A stretch of DNA of 64,000 nt, taken from Haploplasma modicum ATCC 29102 (GTDB lineage Bacteria; Bacillota_I; Bacilli_A; Acholeplasmatales; Acholeplasmataceae). Made by a program: the position numbers and the translations under genes. Positions 1 through 8,176 of this stretch are shown one piece after another. The stretch spans positions 62,001 to 126,000 of the forward strand of contig NZ_JHYB01000004.1 of NCBI RefSeq assembly GCF_000687835.1, in the 5' to 3' direction. Each line of letters begins with the position of its first letter. Position 1 is the first letter of the stretch. The notes beneath the pieces were generated by a model. That model saw nothing but the letters and a program-made list of their open reading frames with translations. It ran no database searches and had not been told where the DNA came from.

Positions 1-888
1 TAACCCTTGGTTAGAATAACTAATTACAACTTCTGGTGTCATAAAATTTTCATTTTCTGCTAAGTCCCATTCAAAACAATGGGGATTAATTCCACTCATT
101 ACTCTAATTGAACCGTGATTAGCAAGTTCTATTGAACTATAATGATTGCCACTATAAACTAAGTTAAATCCTATTGCTGTGCCATAATCTTCAGTAGTAT
201 TTTTCTTACTTAAAATAAAACCAGCGTTATGTCTATTACTACTTGCTCCGGTTTGGGAGCTAATACTAAATAAACCATAACTAACTGGTCTTTTATGTTT
301 GTTTGTTTCTTTAATCCATCCGCCATCAAAAGTAATTATGTCATAATCTTTATCATAAATATCTAACATCATTGACATGATTTTTCTAATTGATAGACTA
401 TTTTCATTTTTATTTGTTAAAACTACTTTTCTTGTAAAAACATTTGTTTCATAGAAACTAGAATAAATTAAATCAAGATAAACATTATTAACTTTATCAA
501 CTAAAGTAACAATAATTGTATTTGTTGCATTTTTAGCATGAGGCAGTTTGTAATCTAATGAGCCATCTTTTATTTCATGCTTTAAATAACAAAAATCAGC
601 AACAAAAGATCCATTTGGCATTTTAACCTCAAGTGGCATACTTCTATAATCGCCTTTTCCTATAGAAGAATACTCTAGCGGTAATAAGTCTAGACTTATA
701 GGCTCTAAATCACTATATAAAACTTGACTTCCTACCATCGTATCAAGTTTTATCTTTAAATCAGATAACTTACTTTTTGTTTTAGGTCCAAGGTAGACAT
801 GTTCTAGCTTGCCACTAGGTAGAATATCAATAATGTAAGATAAATCTTTTGTTTCTAAGATAATAAATGAATCTTCGACTCTTATCAT
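1..888 (-). CDS. alpha-galactosidase, GH36 family (N-terminal part, cut by window edge)
   Basis: The reading frame is open from an ATG at 888 down to base 1, so 296 codons of the N-terminal half are visible. A strong ribosome site (AGGGGG) lies at about 895-900. The visible part has the GH36 beta-sandwich character: GKLEHVYLGPKTK near the N-terminus and a late INPHCFEWDL...FMTPEVVISYSNQGL stretch, which in this family sits just before the catalytic barrel. The catalytic Asp residues lie outside the window. By family it removes terminal alpha-1,6-galactose from melibiose or raffinose-type sugars. It starts 20 bases after the GH13 gene and is surely co-transcribed with it. No signal peptide is seen, so the enzyme should be cytoplasmic. 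Confidence 0.85.
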   Translation of the reverse strand, partial: MIRVEDSFIILETKDLSYIIDILPSGKLEHVYLGPKTKSKLSDLKIKLDTMVGSQVLYSDLEPISLDLLPLEYSSIGKGDYRSMPLEVKMPNGSFVADFCYLKHEIKDGSLDYKLPHAKNATNTIIVTLVDKVNNVYLDLIYSSFYETNVFTRKVVLTNKNENSLSIRKIMSMMLDIYDKDYDIITFDGGWIKETNKHKRPVSYGLFSISSQTGASSNRHNAGFILSKKNTTEDYGTAIGFNLVYSGNHYSSIELANHGSIRVMSGINPHCFEWDLAENENFMTPEVVISYSNQGL

Positions 889-907
889 AAAATACCCCCT
901 ATTTTAT

Positions 908-2506
908 TTAATAAGTTAAATCAATAATCATTGCTTCATATGGTCTTATATAATCTATTTGTTTATCATAATTTGAAAATACTACACTACCCTTTATTTT
1001 AAAAGGATATGATACATTTTTAGAAGTAAAATTTGATATAACAAGATAAGTTTTATCTTTTGTTTTACGTTTGAAAATAAATATTTTTTTTGATATATAT
1101 ACTTTTTCAAAGCTTCCCTCTTTTAAGACAATACTATTTTTTCTAAAAGCTATTAATTTCTTGTAAAAATTTAAAATTGAATTTGGATCTTCCATATTAG
1201 CTAAAACATTAATTTTATCTTTATTAGGGTTTTCCTTAATCCAAGGTTTTCCGTTTGTAAATCCTTCCTTGCTATCCCATTGTACCGGTTGTCTTGCATT
1301 ATCTCTTGATGCATTTCTTAATAGTTTAAGACGAAGTTTTTTAGGAAATAAAAGTTTTTTGGCAAGACCATATATTCTAATTGATTCTAAATCTTGATAA
1401 TCTTCAATCTTATTTAAATAGGCATTTGTCATCCCAATTTCTTGACCTTCATATATATAAGGTGTCCCTCTTAATGATAAATTAAATAAACAAAGCATTT
1501 TTGCAGATTCTAAATGATACTTTGTATCATTACCAAACCTTGAAACACTTCTTGGTTGATCATGGTTTTCTAAATAATTAGCATTCCAGTAAACTTCTTC
1601 TTGCCATTTAGCAATCGTTTTAAAAAACTTTTTCGGTTTAAATTTAGTCTTAAACCACTTATTGTTTATTTGATCTGTTTCCATATGTTCAAAGCCGAAA
1701 ACCATATCAAGTTCTTTATTTTCAGGTAAAATTAAATCATTAGCTTCTTTAGTATTTACCAATACCGTCTCACCAACAGTAAAAGCATCATATTTATCTA
1801 AGACATCAGTGCGTAGTTCTTTTAATATTTTATGTAAACCTTTAGTCGAATGATAATGTTCAAGACCTGTTAAAACAAGTCTTTTTTTGCCATTAGCTAA
1901 ACTATCTTTATAAATTATATTAATGACATCACACCTAAAGCCACTTATCCCTTTTTTAAGCCAAAAATGCATGATATCTTTTATTTCTTCTATAACATCT
2001 TTATTGTGAAAGTTTAGATCTGGTTGTTTTTTACTAAATAAGTGTAGATAATACATATCATCTACTTTAGTCCAGGCTTTACCACTAAAAAAACTAGTCC
2101 AATTGTTTGGTTTATCACGCCAATAATAGTAATCGTGATACTTACTATTTTTATCCTTTGAGGCTATAAACCAAGGATGTTCATCTGATGTATGATTGAT
2201 AACTAAATCCATGATGATTTTAATTCCTCTGTCATTTGCTTCTTTAATTAACAAATCCATATCTTCCATCGTACCAAAATCTTTATGAATTTCTTTATAA
2301 TCTCTAATATCATAACCGTTATCATCATTAGGTGAATCATAAACTGGTGATAACCAAATAACATCAACACCTAAGTCTTTTAAATAGTCTAGTTTCGAGA
2401 TTATTCCTAAGATATCGCCAATTCCATCACCATTACTATCTTTAAAACTTCTTGGATATATTTGATAAACAACTGCATCTTTCCAATATGGTCTATTTGT
2501 AATCAT
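908..2506 (-). CDS. GH13 oligo-1,6-glucosidase / alpha-glucosidase
   Basis: A 532-residue cytoplasmic GH13 enzyme of the oligo-1,6-glucosidase/dextran glucosidase type. The conserved regions are present: DLVINH at about 100-105, QPDLNF at 161-166, GFRCDV with nucleophile D193, GE with acid/base E246, and NHD with D316. The residue after the nucleophile is Val (V194), which in this family goes with alpha-1,6 specificity, while Thr or Ala goes with maltase activity. It should release glucose from isomaltose-type oligosaccharides. Followed after 20 bases by the GH36 gene; the pairing resembles the dexB/aga genes of streptococcal msm operons. Trehalose-6-phosphate hydrolase is a less likely alternative. 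Confidence 0.9.
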   Translation of the reverse strand: MITNRPYWKDAVVYQIYPRSFKDSNGDGIGDILGIISKLDYLKDLGVDVIWLSPVYDSPNDDNGYDIRDYKEIHKDFGTMEDMDLLIKEANDRGIKIIMDLVINHTSDEHPWFIASKDKNSKYHDYYYWRDKPNNWTSFFSGKAWTKVDDMYYLHLFSKKQPDLNFHNKDVIEEIKDIMHFWLKKGISGFRCDVINIIYKDSLANGKKRLVLTGLEHYHSTKGLHKILKELRTDVLDKYDAFTVGETVLVNTKEANDLILPENKELDMVFGFEHMETDQINNKWFKTKFKPKKFFKTIAKWQEEVYWNANYLENHDQPRSVSRFGNDTKYHLESAKMLCLFNLSLRGTPYIYEGQEIGMTNAYLNKIEDYQDLESIRIYGLAKKLLFPKKLRLKLLRNASRDNARQPVQWDSKEGFTNGKPWIKENPNKDKINVLANMEDPNSILNFYKKLIAFRKNSIVLKEGSFEKVYISKKIFIFKRKTKDKTYLVISNFTSKNVSYPFKIKGSVVFSNYDKQIDYIRPYEAMIIDLTY

Positions 2507-2537
2507 TACTTTTCCCCTTTTATGTATTATTAACTTG

Positions 2538-2546
2538 ATTATATCA
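2538..2546 (-). promoter_or_regulatory. extended -10 promoter of the GH13-GH36 operon
   Basis: On the minus strand TATAAT (2543-2538) is preceded by TGA (2546-2544), giving the extended -10 form TGnTATAAT. It lies about 30 bases upstream of the ATG at 2506. No good -35 hexamer is seen 16-18 bases further up, and no clear cre site. Confidence 0.6.
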
Positions 2547-2595
2547 CGTCTTTTATTTAATTAAATAGCTTTTTAGTTCAAAGTATTTATATGCG

Positions 2596-2620
2596 TAAAA
2601 AAAAGGAGATCAGTCTCCTT
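2596..2620 (-). terminator. terminator after the LRR protein gene
   Basis: Minus-strand stem AAGGAGA / TCTCCTT with loop CTGA, followed by an eight-base T run. The stem overlaps the stop codon of the LRR gene. Confidence 0.85.
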
Positions 2621-3413
2621 ATTTTTTATGTTTAACGTAATTAGGTTCAGCTACTAGTCTATCCTTAATCAAATGTAAAATTTTATTTTGATCTGCTTTT
2701 CTCTTAATTTTTAAGTATGGATCATTATTATTAGTTTCAATTTGCTGTTGGTACTTATCAACATTTACCATTTCAACTTTTAAAACGAAATCTTTATGGT
2801 CTCTTTTAACCCTAGGAAAACTTCTTACCTTCTCAACTGCTTCCTTTGCATTTTCAGCCATAACTGCATAAGTAATTGGCATATACATATTTCTTCCGAC
2901 ATGACCACATTTAACAGTTACTAAAAAATGATTATTACCATTTTTATTTCTAATAAGTTTATCATTTTCTATGTCTTCTTGATTATAATAGACAATTTGA
3001 GCACTGCAAGTAGTTGGTCGCTTTAAGGATATAGGTGATTTTATAATTTGTTCTTTTGTCCAACCATAAAAAGCATCAGGATGCACTTCTAGTACACTTT
3101 CTGGTAAAGTTAACTCTTTGATTGAACTGCAATTTTTAAAAGCTCTTGCTTTAATTGTAACAACATTATCGGGTAAAGTTATATTTTCAAGTGAGGTACA
3201 ATTTTCAAAACAAGCTTCAGTAATCACAGATAATTTACTATCTTTTTCAAAGTAAACTTTTTTTAATTTGTTATTATTATAGAATAATCCATGACTAATT
3301 TTTGTTATATTTTTATGAATACTTATTTTTTTAATTTGTTTATGTTTTTTGATAAATTCATCAGATAAATGAGTTACTTCTCTAGGTACCGTAACATTTT
3401 GATTATTATTCAT
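2619..3413 (-). CDS. BspA-type leucine-rich repeat protein
   Basis: About 264 residues. Residues about 25-115 hold BspA-like LRR_5 repeats (ITEACFENCTSLENITLP, KARAFKNCSSIKELTLP). They are followed by a second, unrecognised domain beginning near HFLVTVKCGHVGRNMYMP and a Lys-rich tail. I start it at ATG 3413, which overlaps the end of the upstream gene by 8 bases. A longer reading adding a hydrophobic MIILLFTLMEFLII stretch is possible, but that stretch is out-of-frame coding sequence of the neighbour and would mimic a signal peptide. Without it the protein has no signal or anchor and is probably cytoplasmic. It is translationally coupled to the nuclease gene. Function unknown. Confidence 0.75.
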   Translation of the reverse strand: MNNNQNVTVPREVTHLSDEFIKKHKQIKKISIHKNITKISHGLFYNNNKLKKVYFEKDSKLSVITEACFENCTSLENITLPDNVVTIKARAFKNCSSIKELTLPESVLEVHPDAFYGWTKEQIIKSPISLKRPTTCSAQIVYYNQEDIENDKLIRNKNGNNHFLVTVKCGHVGRNMYMPITYAVMAENAKEAVEKVRSFPRVKRDHKDFVLKVEMVNVDKYQQQIETNNNDPYLKIKRKADQNKILHLIKDRLVAEPNYVKHKK

Positions 3414-4395
3414 GATTATCAAGAATTCCATTAAAGTGAATAACAAAATTATCAAACTTTCCTGTACGTTTTAAATTGTTCTTAATTATTGTTTGTTGAA
3501 AATCAAGTTCATTAAAATCAATATGAAGTCTTGCTTCCTTTTTATCACTAATATCAAAAGATCTTTTTTCTATTAATCTATTTAACATAAAGTCTTCTAA
3601 TTTCTCATTTACATCTGTTTTTAGTAGGTCTTCATAGGTTATCCACTCATCTTCAAACCTTGTCAGTAAATGAGTTTTTATATCATGTTTTTCCATTATT
3701 TCTTTAAGTTTAAAATATTTATATAAAACATTTTTTATTGATAAGTCTTTTAAATCTTTTACTTCAACAAGAATTAAATGATTATGGTAAGTTTGAATTA
3801 AATAATCAATTGTATATTTTTTTTTATTATTTTTTCCATAATTTAGCTTATAGGGTTGTTCAATGATATCCTTTATGTATCCTGAGTTTGCAAGATCATT
3901 AATAAAATCTAATTCAAGCCCCGACTCATATCCCACTTTCTTATTACCATACAAGAGTTCTAAATCAGTAAATCCACTTTTTGAAGACGCTTCTGATTCA
4001 TCCAAATCACGTACTGGAGCAAAATTATTAATGATATCGCTGTAAGATTTATAAACACCTGGTTCAAGACCAAATATCTTATCAAAGTTATTTCTTAAAT
4101 CTGCATAGTCTACATCAGCAATTTTAAAATAGCTTTTTCTTTTCCTTACATTTTCAACAGCAATAATGCTTGTTTCCTCTAGCATTTCACTTGTTACTTC
4201 TCTTAAATTTTCATGTGATAAGTTAGGAAAAACTCCAAATGATTTAGAATCAATGTATTTTCCTGATACTGCACCATTGGTAATACCTTTTAAAACAGAT
4301 CTCATTGAAACTGGGTAAGGTAGATCCCCATTTACCTCAAACTCCTTAATTAATTCAAGTATATGATACTTAATTTTTTTATTAATATCTGTCAT
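3406..4395 (-). CDS. TnsA-like PD-(D/E)XK nuclease with N-terminal winged-helix region
   Basis: A 329-residue protein of two parts. Residues about 1-95 look like a winged-helix DNA-binding module of the RQC-minor kind (SMRSVLKG ... FGVFPNLSHENLREVTSEMLEE). From about residue 153 there is a restriction-like fold core: ESGLE, then YTIDYLI, then LVEVKD. This spacing (E, D, ExK) is what TnsA-like endonucleases show. ATG 4395 has an AGGGG ribosome site. The gene is followed by an overlapping LRR gene. No TnsB/C or other transposition gene is nearby, so it may be a stand-alone nuclease of a defence or repair system. Domain calls are by motif only; the enzyme activity is inferred. Confidence 0.6.
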   Translation of the reverse strand: MTDINKKIKYHILELIKEFEVNGDLPYPVSMRSVLKGITNGAVSGKYIDSKSFGVFPNLSHENLREVTSEMLEETSIIAVENVRKRKSYFKIADVDYADLRNNFDKIFGLEPGVYKSYSDIINNFAPVRDLDESEASSKSGFTDLELLYGNKKVGYESGLELDFINDLANSGYIKDIIEQPYKLNYGKNNKKKYTIDYLIQTYHNHLILVEVKDLKDLSIKNVLYKYFKLKEIMEKHDIKTHLLTRFEDEWITYEDLLKTDVNEKLEDFMLNRLIEKRSFDISDKKEARLHIDFNELDFQQTIIKNNLKRTGKFDNFVIHFNGILDNHE

Positions 4396-4485
4396 ATTAT
4401 CCCCTTTTATTTATATTTTTAAAACAAAAAAAAGTTTAAATACATATGAATTTTTCTCTTTTTCTCCTTCCTATTTTCTAATTAT

Positions 4486-4514
4486 ATTATACCATGATAG
4501 CGCTTTTATTTCAA
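4486..4514 (-). promoter_or_regulatory. promoter of the nuclease-LRR pair with cre-like spacer
   Basis: Minus-strand -35 TTGAAA (4514-4509), 17-base spacer, -10 TATAAT (4491-4486), also with TG one base before the -10. The spacer contains TGATAGCGCTTTTA (4495-4508, read on the plus strand), which is one base off the CcpA cre consensus. The promoter match is strong; the cre call is weak. Confidence 0.7.
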
Positions 4515-4591
4515 GTGAAAAAGGCTTAAAAAACACCTTTAAAACTATAAAATAAACGTATGTTAAAAGGAGTTATTAGTTTACTTTTATT

Positions 4592-4618
4592 TAAAAAAAA
4601 TAAAGGAAACCCTTTATT
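4592..4618 (-). terminator. terminator after the LOR-family gene
   Basis: Minus-strand stem AATAAAGG / CCTTTATT with loop GTTT followed by a run of Ts, directly after the stop codon at 4618. It closes the four-gene cassette that begins at 7874. Confidence 0.85.
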
Positions 4619-5100
4619 TATTTGTATCTGTCATTATGTATTATTGTATCTATACCTATTAATATTGCTAGTATTAAGTCTGAATATTCCCCCTTAATAT
4701 CTAATTCATAAGTATCTCCCCATGATAGTATTTGTTTTTTAACACTTGCAACCTTAACATTATCTTTTAAAACGTTAAATTTATATTGTAATAAACTTCC
4801 ATCTATCACATATGAATTACTTCTTGTTTTTATCTGAAGTCTTGGATAAAAGAAAGTGAAATTTTTCTTAATAATAACTTCTTCATTTGTTCTATGATCT
4901 ATTACATATACTCTAGGTAGAATAGTTACAATCTTATGTTTAAAAGTAAAAATTAGTTTTTTGTTTTTATCATACATTTTCATCATACCACTTAAGGAAA
5001 ATAGTGTTCCTTCTGTATAAAAAAGTAGATTTTGATTTTCATCGTATAACTTATATTTATCAACAAGTGAGAAAACTTTTTGTTTCATATATATTTTCAT
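4618..5100 (-). CDS. LURP-one-related (LOR/YxjI-like) family protein
   Basis: 160 residues with the beta-rich repeat pattern of LOR proteins, a tubby-like fold: MKQKVFSLVDKYKLYDENQ, then LFYTEGTLFSLSGMMKMYD, RVYVID, LQIKTRSNSYVIDG. The ATG at 5100 is chosen because GGAGGTGG lies just upstream; the 22-codon longer form has no support. That ribosome site is made of the Gly codons that end the preceding gene, and the two genes are separated by one base. In eukaryotes the fold binds membrane phospholipids; the bacterial role is not established. Last gene of the cassette with the Gly-tailed protein, the ATP-grasp enzyme and the DUF350 membrane protein. Confidence 0.75.
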   Translation of the reverse strand: MKIYMKQKVFSLVDKYKLYDENQNLLFYTEGTLFSLSGMMKMYDKNKKLIFTFKHKIVTILPRVYVIDHRTNEEVIIKKNFTFFYPRLQIKTRSNSYVIDGSLLQYKFNVLKDNVKVASVKKQILSWGDTYELDIKGEYSDLILAILIGIDTIIHNDRYK

Positions 5101-5101
5101 T

Positions 5102-5863
5102 CTATCCACCTCCGTAGAAAGTTCTACCACCACTATATGCATCAGGTATAACGCCACCAAATCCACCAGCCGAGTTTCTTCTAAGCCCTAATAGTACTAA
5201 AAATCGATAAAGATTGCTTTTATATTTCATTGGTTTTTTCACCTTTATTTCTTTTAGACTAAGTGCATTTATAATCTTAATCCCACCTGATTGGTAATTG
5301 TATAAAATATGGGATAGGTCTTCTAGAATATTTTTTTTATCAAAATTAGTAAAAAGAAAGATCTTTGTTATTCCTTTTTCTTTTAGATACATTAAAGATG
5401 GCATATCTTGTTTAAATATACTCCATCTATTATCAAAAATATTACCTTCTTTTTTATCCTTAAAGCTCATGCGATTTGCATCAAGTAAAAAAGCGGGATT
5501 TGCATCTTTTCTAATAATTTTATTTTTTAAAATATATGAACCATGATATAGCGCTTCTTCTAATTCACTTAGTGATATTGCATTTTTATTACTCTTGCTA
5601 CTTACTGAGTTATAAAGTGGGATAGGTCTAAACCCAATATCACTTAACACTAGTCCTTGTTTTAGTGATTTAACGCCATCTAGATCAACAATACATATTG
5701 CATCTTTACTATATATTAAATCACTGTTTAAATCACTTCCTAGATTATAATTTAATTGCATACTACTAAATTCATTCATATTTGCAAACATAACTGGTTT
5801 TACCCATTTAGTCCATTCTGATTCATCATTAGCCCAAACTTTATAAACTTCTAATTTATCCAT
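5102..5863 (-). CDS. unknown protein with Gly-rich C-terminal tail, partner of ATP-grasp ligase
   Basis: 253 residues from ATG 5863, which has GGAGGATT upstream; the longer frame runs through the end of the ATP-grasp gene and is unlikely. The body (WANDESEWTKWVKPVMFANM ... IFLFTNFDKKNILEDLS) matches no family I know. The last 22 residues are distinctive: SAGGFGGVIPDAYSGG, then RTFYGGG at the very end. No signal peptide or membrane segment. It overlaps the ATP-grasp gene by 8 bases. As I recall, proteins encoded beside glutathionylspermidine-synthase-like genes in E. coli (YgiB/YjfM) also end in Gly-rich tails. I infer, without proof, that this tail may be the substrate of the ligase. Confidence 0.6.
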   Translation of the reverse strand: MDKLEVYKVWANDESEWTKWVKPVMFANMNEFSSMQLNYNLGSDLNSDLIYSKDAICIVDLDGVKSLKQGLVLSDIGFRPIPLYNSVSSKSNKNAISLSELEEALYHGSYILKNKIIRKDANPAFLLDANRMSFKDKKEGNIFDNRWSIFKQDMPSLMYLKEKGITKIFLFTNFDKKNILEDLSHILYNYQSGGIKIINALSLKEIKVKKPMKYKSNLYRFLVLLGLRRNSAGGFGGVIPDAYSGGRTFYGGG

Positions 5864-7073
5864 TTGAATCCTCCTTATAAATAAGTACTGGAATATCGAT
5901 TGCTTTATTATCGATTCTAGGACTTTTACTAATTCTTGCATATAATCCAGATGAATTATCATTTATACTAAATACACCAAGACATAAATGGAAAATTTCA
6001 TTATCTGTGGTTTTTAGTGGAACACTTTCAAATCTCTCTTGAGCAATCCAATCTTTAGGATATTTCTTAACAGCTTTTTTAATTGTTTTATATTCTTTAT
6101 CGGTAATTGCTTCCTTAATGCTTATTCCCTCACCAACACGGCCTAAAACCGGTTTAAATATATAATTTGAGTATTTGTCTTTATTATTATTAAACTCTTT
6201 AATACTGATAGTATTTGGCAGCATTTTTTTCCATGTCTTTAATTCTAAATTTAGTTTATCAAAATAAAGTGGTACATTCTTACTTTGCGATAAAATATTT
6301 ACAGGATGGTTACATGAAGTAATACTATTTGAAAAATATCCACTATAATTGTACTTCTTACTTAAATTATCAAGCCATTCAAGTGGAAAGAATCTAAAAA
6401 TTGCATCCATATTTTCTTCTTCTAAAACATTAAAAACTATCTTGTTCTCATTAAATACTAAATGCTCTGGGGCATTATAAAATGATTTAAGTCCCATACT
6501 TTCAAAATAATCACCTAAAAACTGCATCACTTGTCTATCATCAGAGTAAGATGTTGCATGAACAAATGAAATATTTTTAATATTTTTGTTAACAGCCATA
6601 AATGATTCATAAAGACTTTTTCCTAAATTATAAGGAACATCACCAATTTTTACATATTTTTTAGCAATCAAAGGAAACAGTGAACTCTCAGCCAGACCTC
6701 CTGGTACATCACTATTTACTTCAGAGATCATCCAACCTTTTGTAGTTGGATGAAAGTCATATCTATTTAAATTAACATTATCACCAAAATTATAATCATC
6801 AATTTTTTTTAAATATTTAGTAATTTTTCTTGGTAAATTAAGTTTGTTAATTAACTTTTTATTATCTAAAAAAGCTTTTTCAATTTCTCTAGTCTCTAGA
6901 CTTAAAGCTTTGACTAAATTATTGATTTCATCATATGTTTTCTCATCAATGAGTAAAACATACTCAGATACTGTATTACTATCTTCAACCTGAGGATCCC
7001 ACTTATATGCATTAAATATTACATCAGTTTTATAATCATTATATAATTTTTCATCAATTTTTATTAGTTTCAT
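5856..7073 (-). CDS. glutathionylspermidine synthase-like ATP-grasp ligase
   Basis: 405 residues of the GSP_synth (ATP-grasp) family, the same family as E. coli YjfC/YgiC and the Gss C-terminal domain. Seen: SEVNSDVPGGLAESS (about 119-133), which matches the conserved E-x-N-x-D-x-P segment, and FKPVLGRVGEGISI, which supplies the ATP-binding Lys and Gly-rich loop, then DWIAQERFE. The amidase half of full-length Gss is absent. The family joins an acid to an amine with ATP; the substrate here is unknown. ATG 7073 is chosen with AGGTG just upstream; a GTG at 7079 is possible. It lies 6 bases after the DUF350 gene and overlaps the next gene by 8 bases. Confidence 0.85.
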   Translation of the reverse strand: MKLIKIDEKLYNDYKTDVIFNAYKWDPQVEDSNTVSEYVLLIDEKTYDEINNLVKALSLETREIEKAFLDNKKLINKLNLPRKITKYLKKIDDYNFGDNVNLNRYDFHPTTKGWMISEVNSDVPGGLAESSLFPLIAKKYVKIGDVPYNLGKSLYESFMAVNKNIKNISFVHATSYSDDRQVMQFLGDYFESMGLKSFYNAPEHLVFNENKIVFNVLEEENMDAIFRFFPLEWLDNLSKKYNYSGYFSNSITSCNHPVNILSQSKNVPLYFDKLNLELKTWKKMLPNTISIKEFNNNKDKYSNYIFKPVLGRVGEGISIKEAITDKEYKTIKKAVKKYPKDWIAQERFESVPLKTTDNEIFHLCLGVFSINDNSSGLYARISKSPRIDNKAIDIPVLIYKEDSNG

Positions 7074-7079
7074 ATTCAC

Positions 7080-7874
7080 CTACATTAAAAGTTTAACAAA
7101 ATCAAAGAGATCAGATAGATATAATAAGGAGATAACTGAAAAACCTAAATATACTAGTCCAATCGTAAATGATAATGTTTTACTTGTGCTATTTTTGAAA
7201 ATAAGTTCTATAACTATTGAAATAATTATTAGAATAATGGCTGGCCAAAAAATTAAGAATTCTACAAATGTATGTTCAAGGGAAGTCCAATTGCCACTTG
7301 CTGCTTTACCAAGAATTAAAGATAGGCCAAGAACTAACATGGAAAATCTAATAGCTAAACTTAAGTTGTGATCTGATATGATTTTATCGAGAATTTTTGT
7401 TGTTTTATTTAAAATCATAATTAACAATATAAAGGCAATTAAACCAAGCGAAGATGCTACTATTACTGTCCAAAATCCTGGTCCTTCTCCAACATTTGCA
7501 AAGGAGTATATTAATCCAAGACCTATCATCACTCCTGATACTGTTAGAGCTGTTGCTTTATTGTTACTGTTAAGAGCATCATCAATCCATGAGATATTTA
7601 AAAACATAAAGATCAAATGATTAGTTAGATTTGTAAAAGCAAACCCTAAAACAATATAATAAAATATATAAAATTGTGAAGTTACTACATCACTTGCTGC
7701 AAATGATGTAGTCGTATAAAAGTAAATAACAAATAATATTACTGGTGTTAAATAAAAGAATCTTTTTACAAAACGATGATTACCAATATCCCAAATTTTA
7801 TATACTCGGTAATACCACTTATAAAAAAATTGTAAGGTTAAAAATATTGATAAAACAAAGACTATCATTTCCAT
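7080..7874 (-). CDS. DUF350 family multi-pass membrane protein (YjfL-like)
   Basis: 264 residues, almost wholly hydrophobic, with about eight membrane segments. It can be read as two repeats of the DUF350 unit; the first is clear in DDALNSNNKATALTVSGVMIG and LIYSFANVGEGPGFW, the second in SLAIRFSMLVLGLSLILGKAASG. The ATG at 7874 is preferred over a GTG at 7886 because the ribosome site GAGGG sits between them. First gene of a cassette running DUF350, ATP-grasp, Gly-tailed protein, LOR. DUF350 with a YjfC-type ATP-grasp gene is a known conserved association (E. coli yjfL-yjfC), usually linked to envelope stress. Confidence 0.75.
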   Translation of the reverse strand: MEMIVFVLSIFLTLQFFYKWYYRVYKIWDIGNHRFVKRFFYLTPVILFVIYFYTTTSFAASDVVTSQFYIFYYIVLGFAFTNLTNHLIFMFLNISWIDDALNSNNKATALTVSGVMIGLGLIYSFANVGEGPGFWTVIVASSLGLIAFILLIMILNKTTKILDKIISDHNLSLAIRFSMLVLGLSLILGKAASGNWTSLEHTFVEFLIFWPAIILIIISIVIELIFKNSTSKTLSFTIGLVYLGFSVISLLYLSDLFDFVKLLM

Positions 7875-7965
7875 ATTATCCCTCACCCCTATAGTGTTTA
7901 TTAGATTAATTCTAACATTAAAAAGTACTCATGTAAATAAAATTTAAAGAATAGACCTAACCTTA

Positions 7966-7992
7966 ACAAAAAAGAGTCATTTTCATGACTCT
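7966..7992 (-). terminator. terminator downstream of the small membrane-protein pair
   Basis: Minus-strand stem AGAGTCAT / ATGACTCT with a four-base loop and a TTTTTT run. It lies about 185 bases beyond the stop of the 116-residue membrane protein. The 300-base gap from 7875 to 8176 holds this hairpin and the promoter region of the DUF350 cassette; no other feature is seen there. Confidence 0.75.
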
Positions 7993-8176
7993 AATCTAAT
8001 AATATAACTTCTTAATGATCTCACTAAAAATATTACAATATTTTTTTATTTAGTATATTAACAGATTTAAATCCTTACCAATTTTTTATAATTGGTTACA
8101 ATATATTTGCTATAGAAACTATGACTTAAACTAACTAAAATCCTATTTTGTCATATTCTAATAAATTTAGAGTTAA

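Noticed and set aside
5864-5962. Longer N-terminus for the Gly-tailed protein
   Set aside because: The extra 33 codons are an out-of-frame reading of the ATP-grasp gene's end, and the ribosome site GGAGGATT fits the start at 5863.
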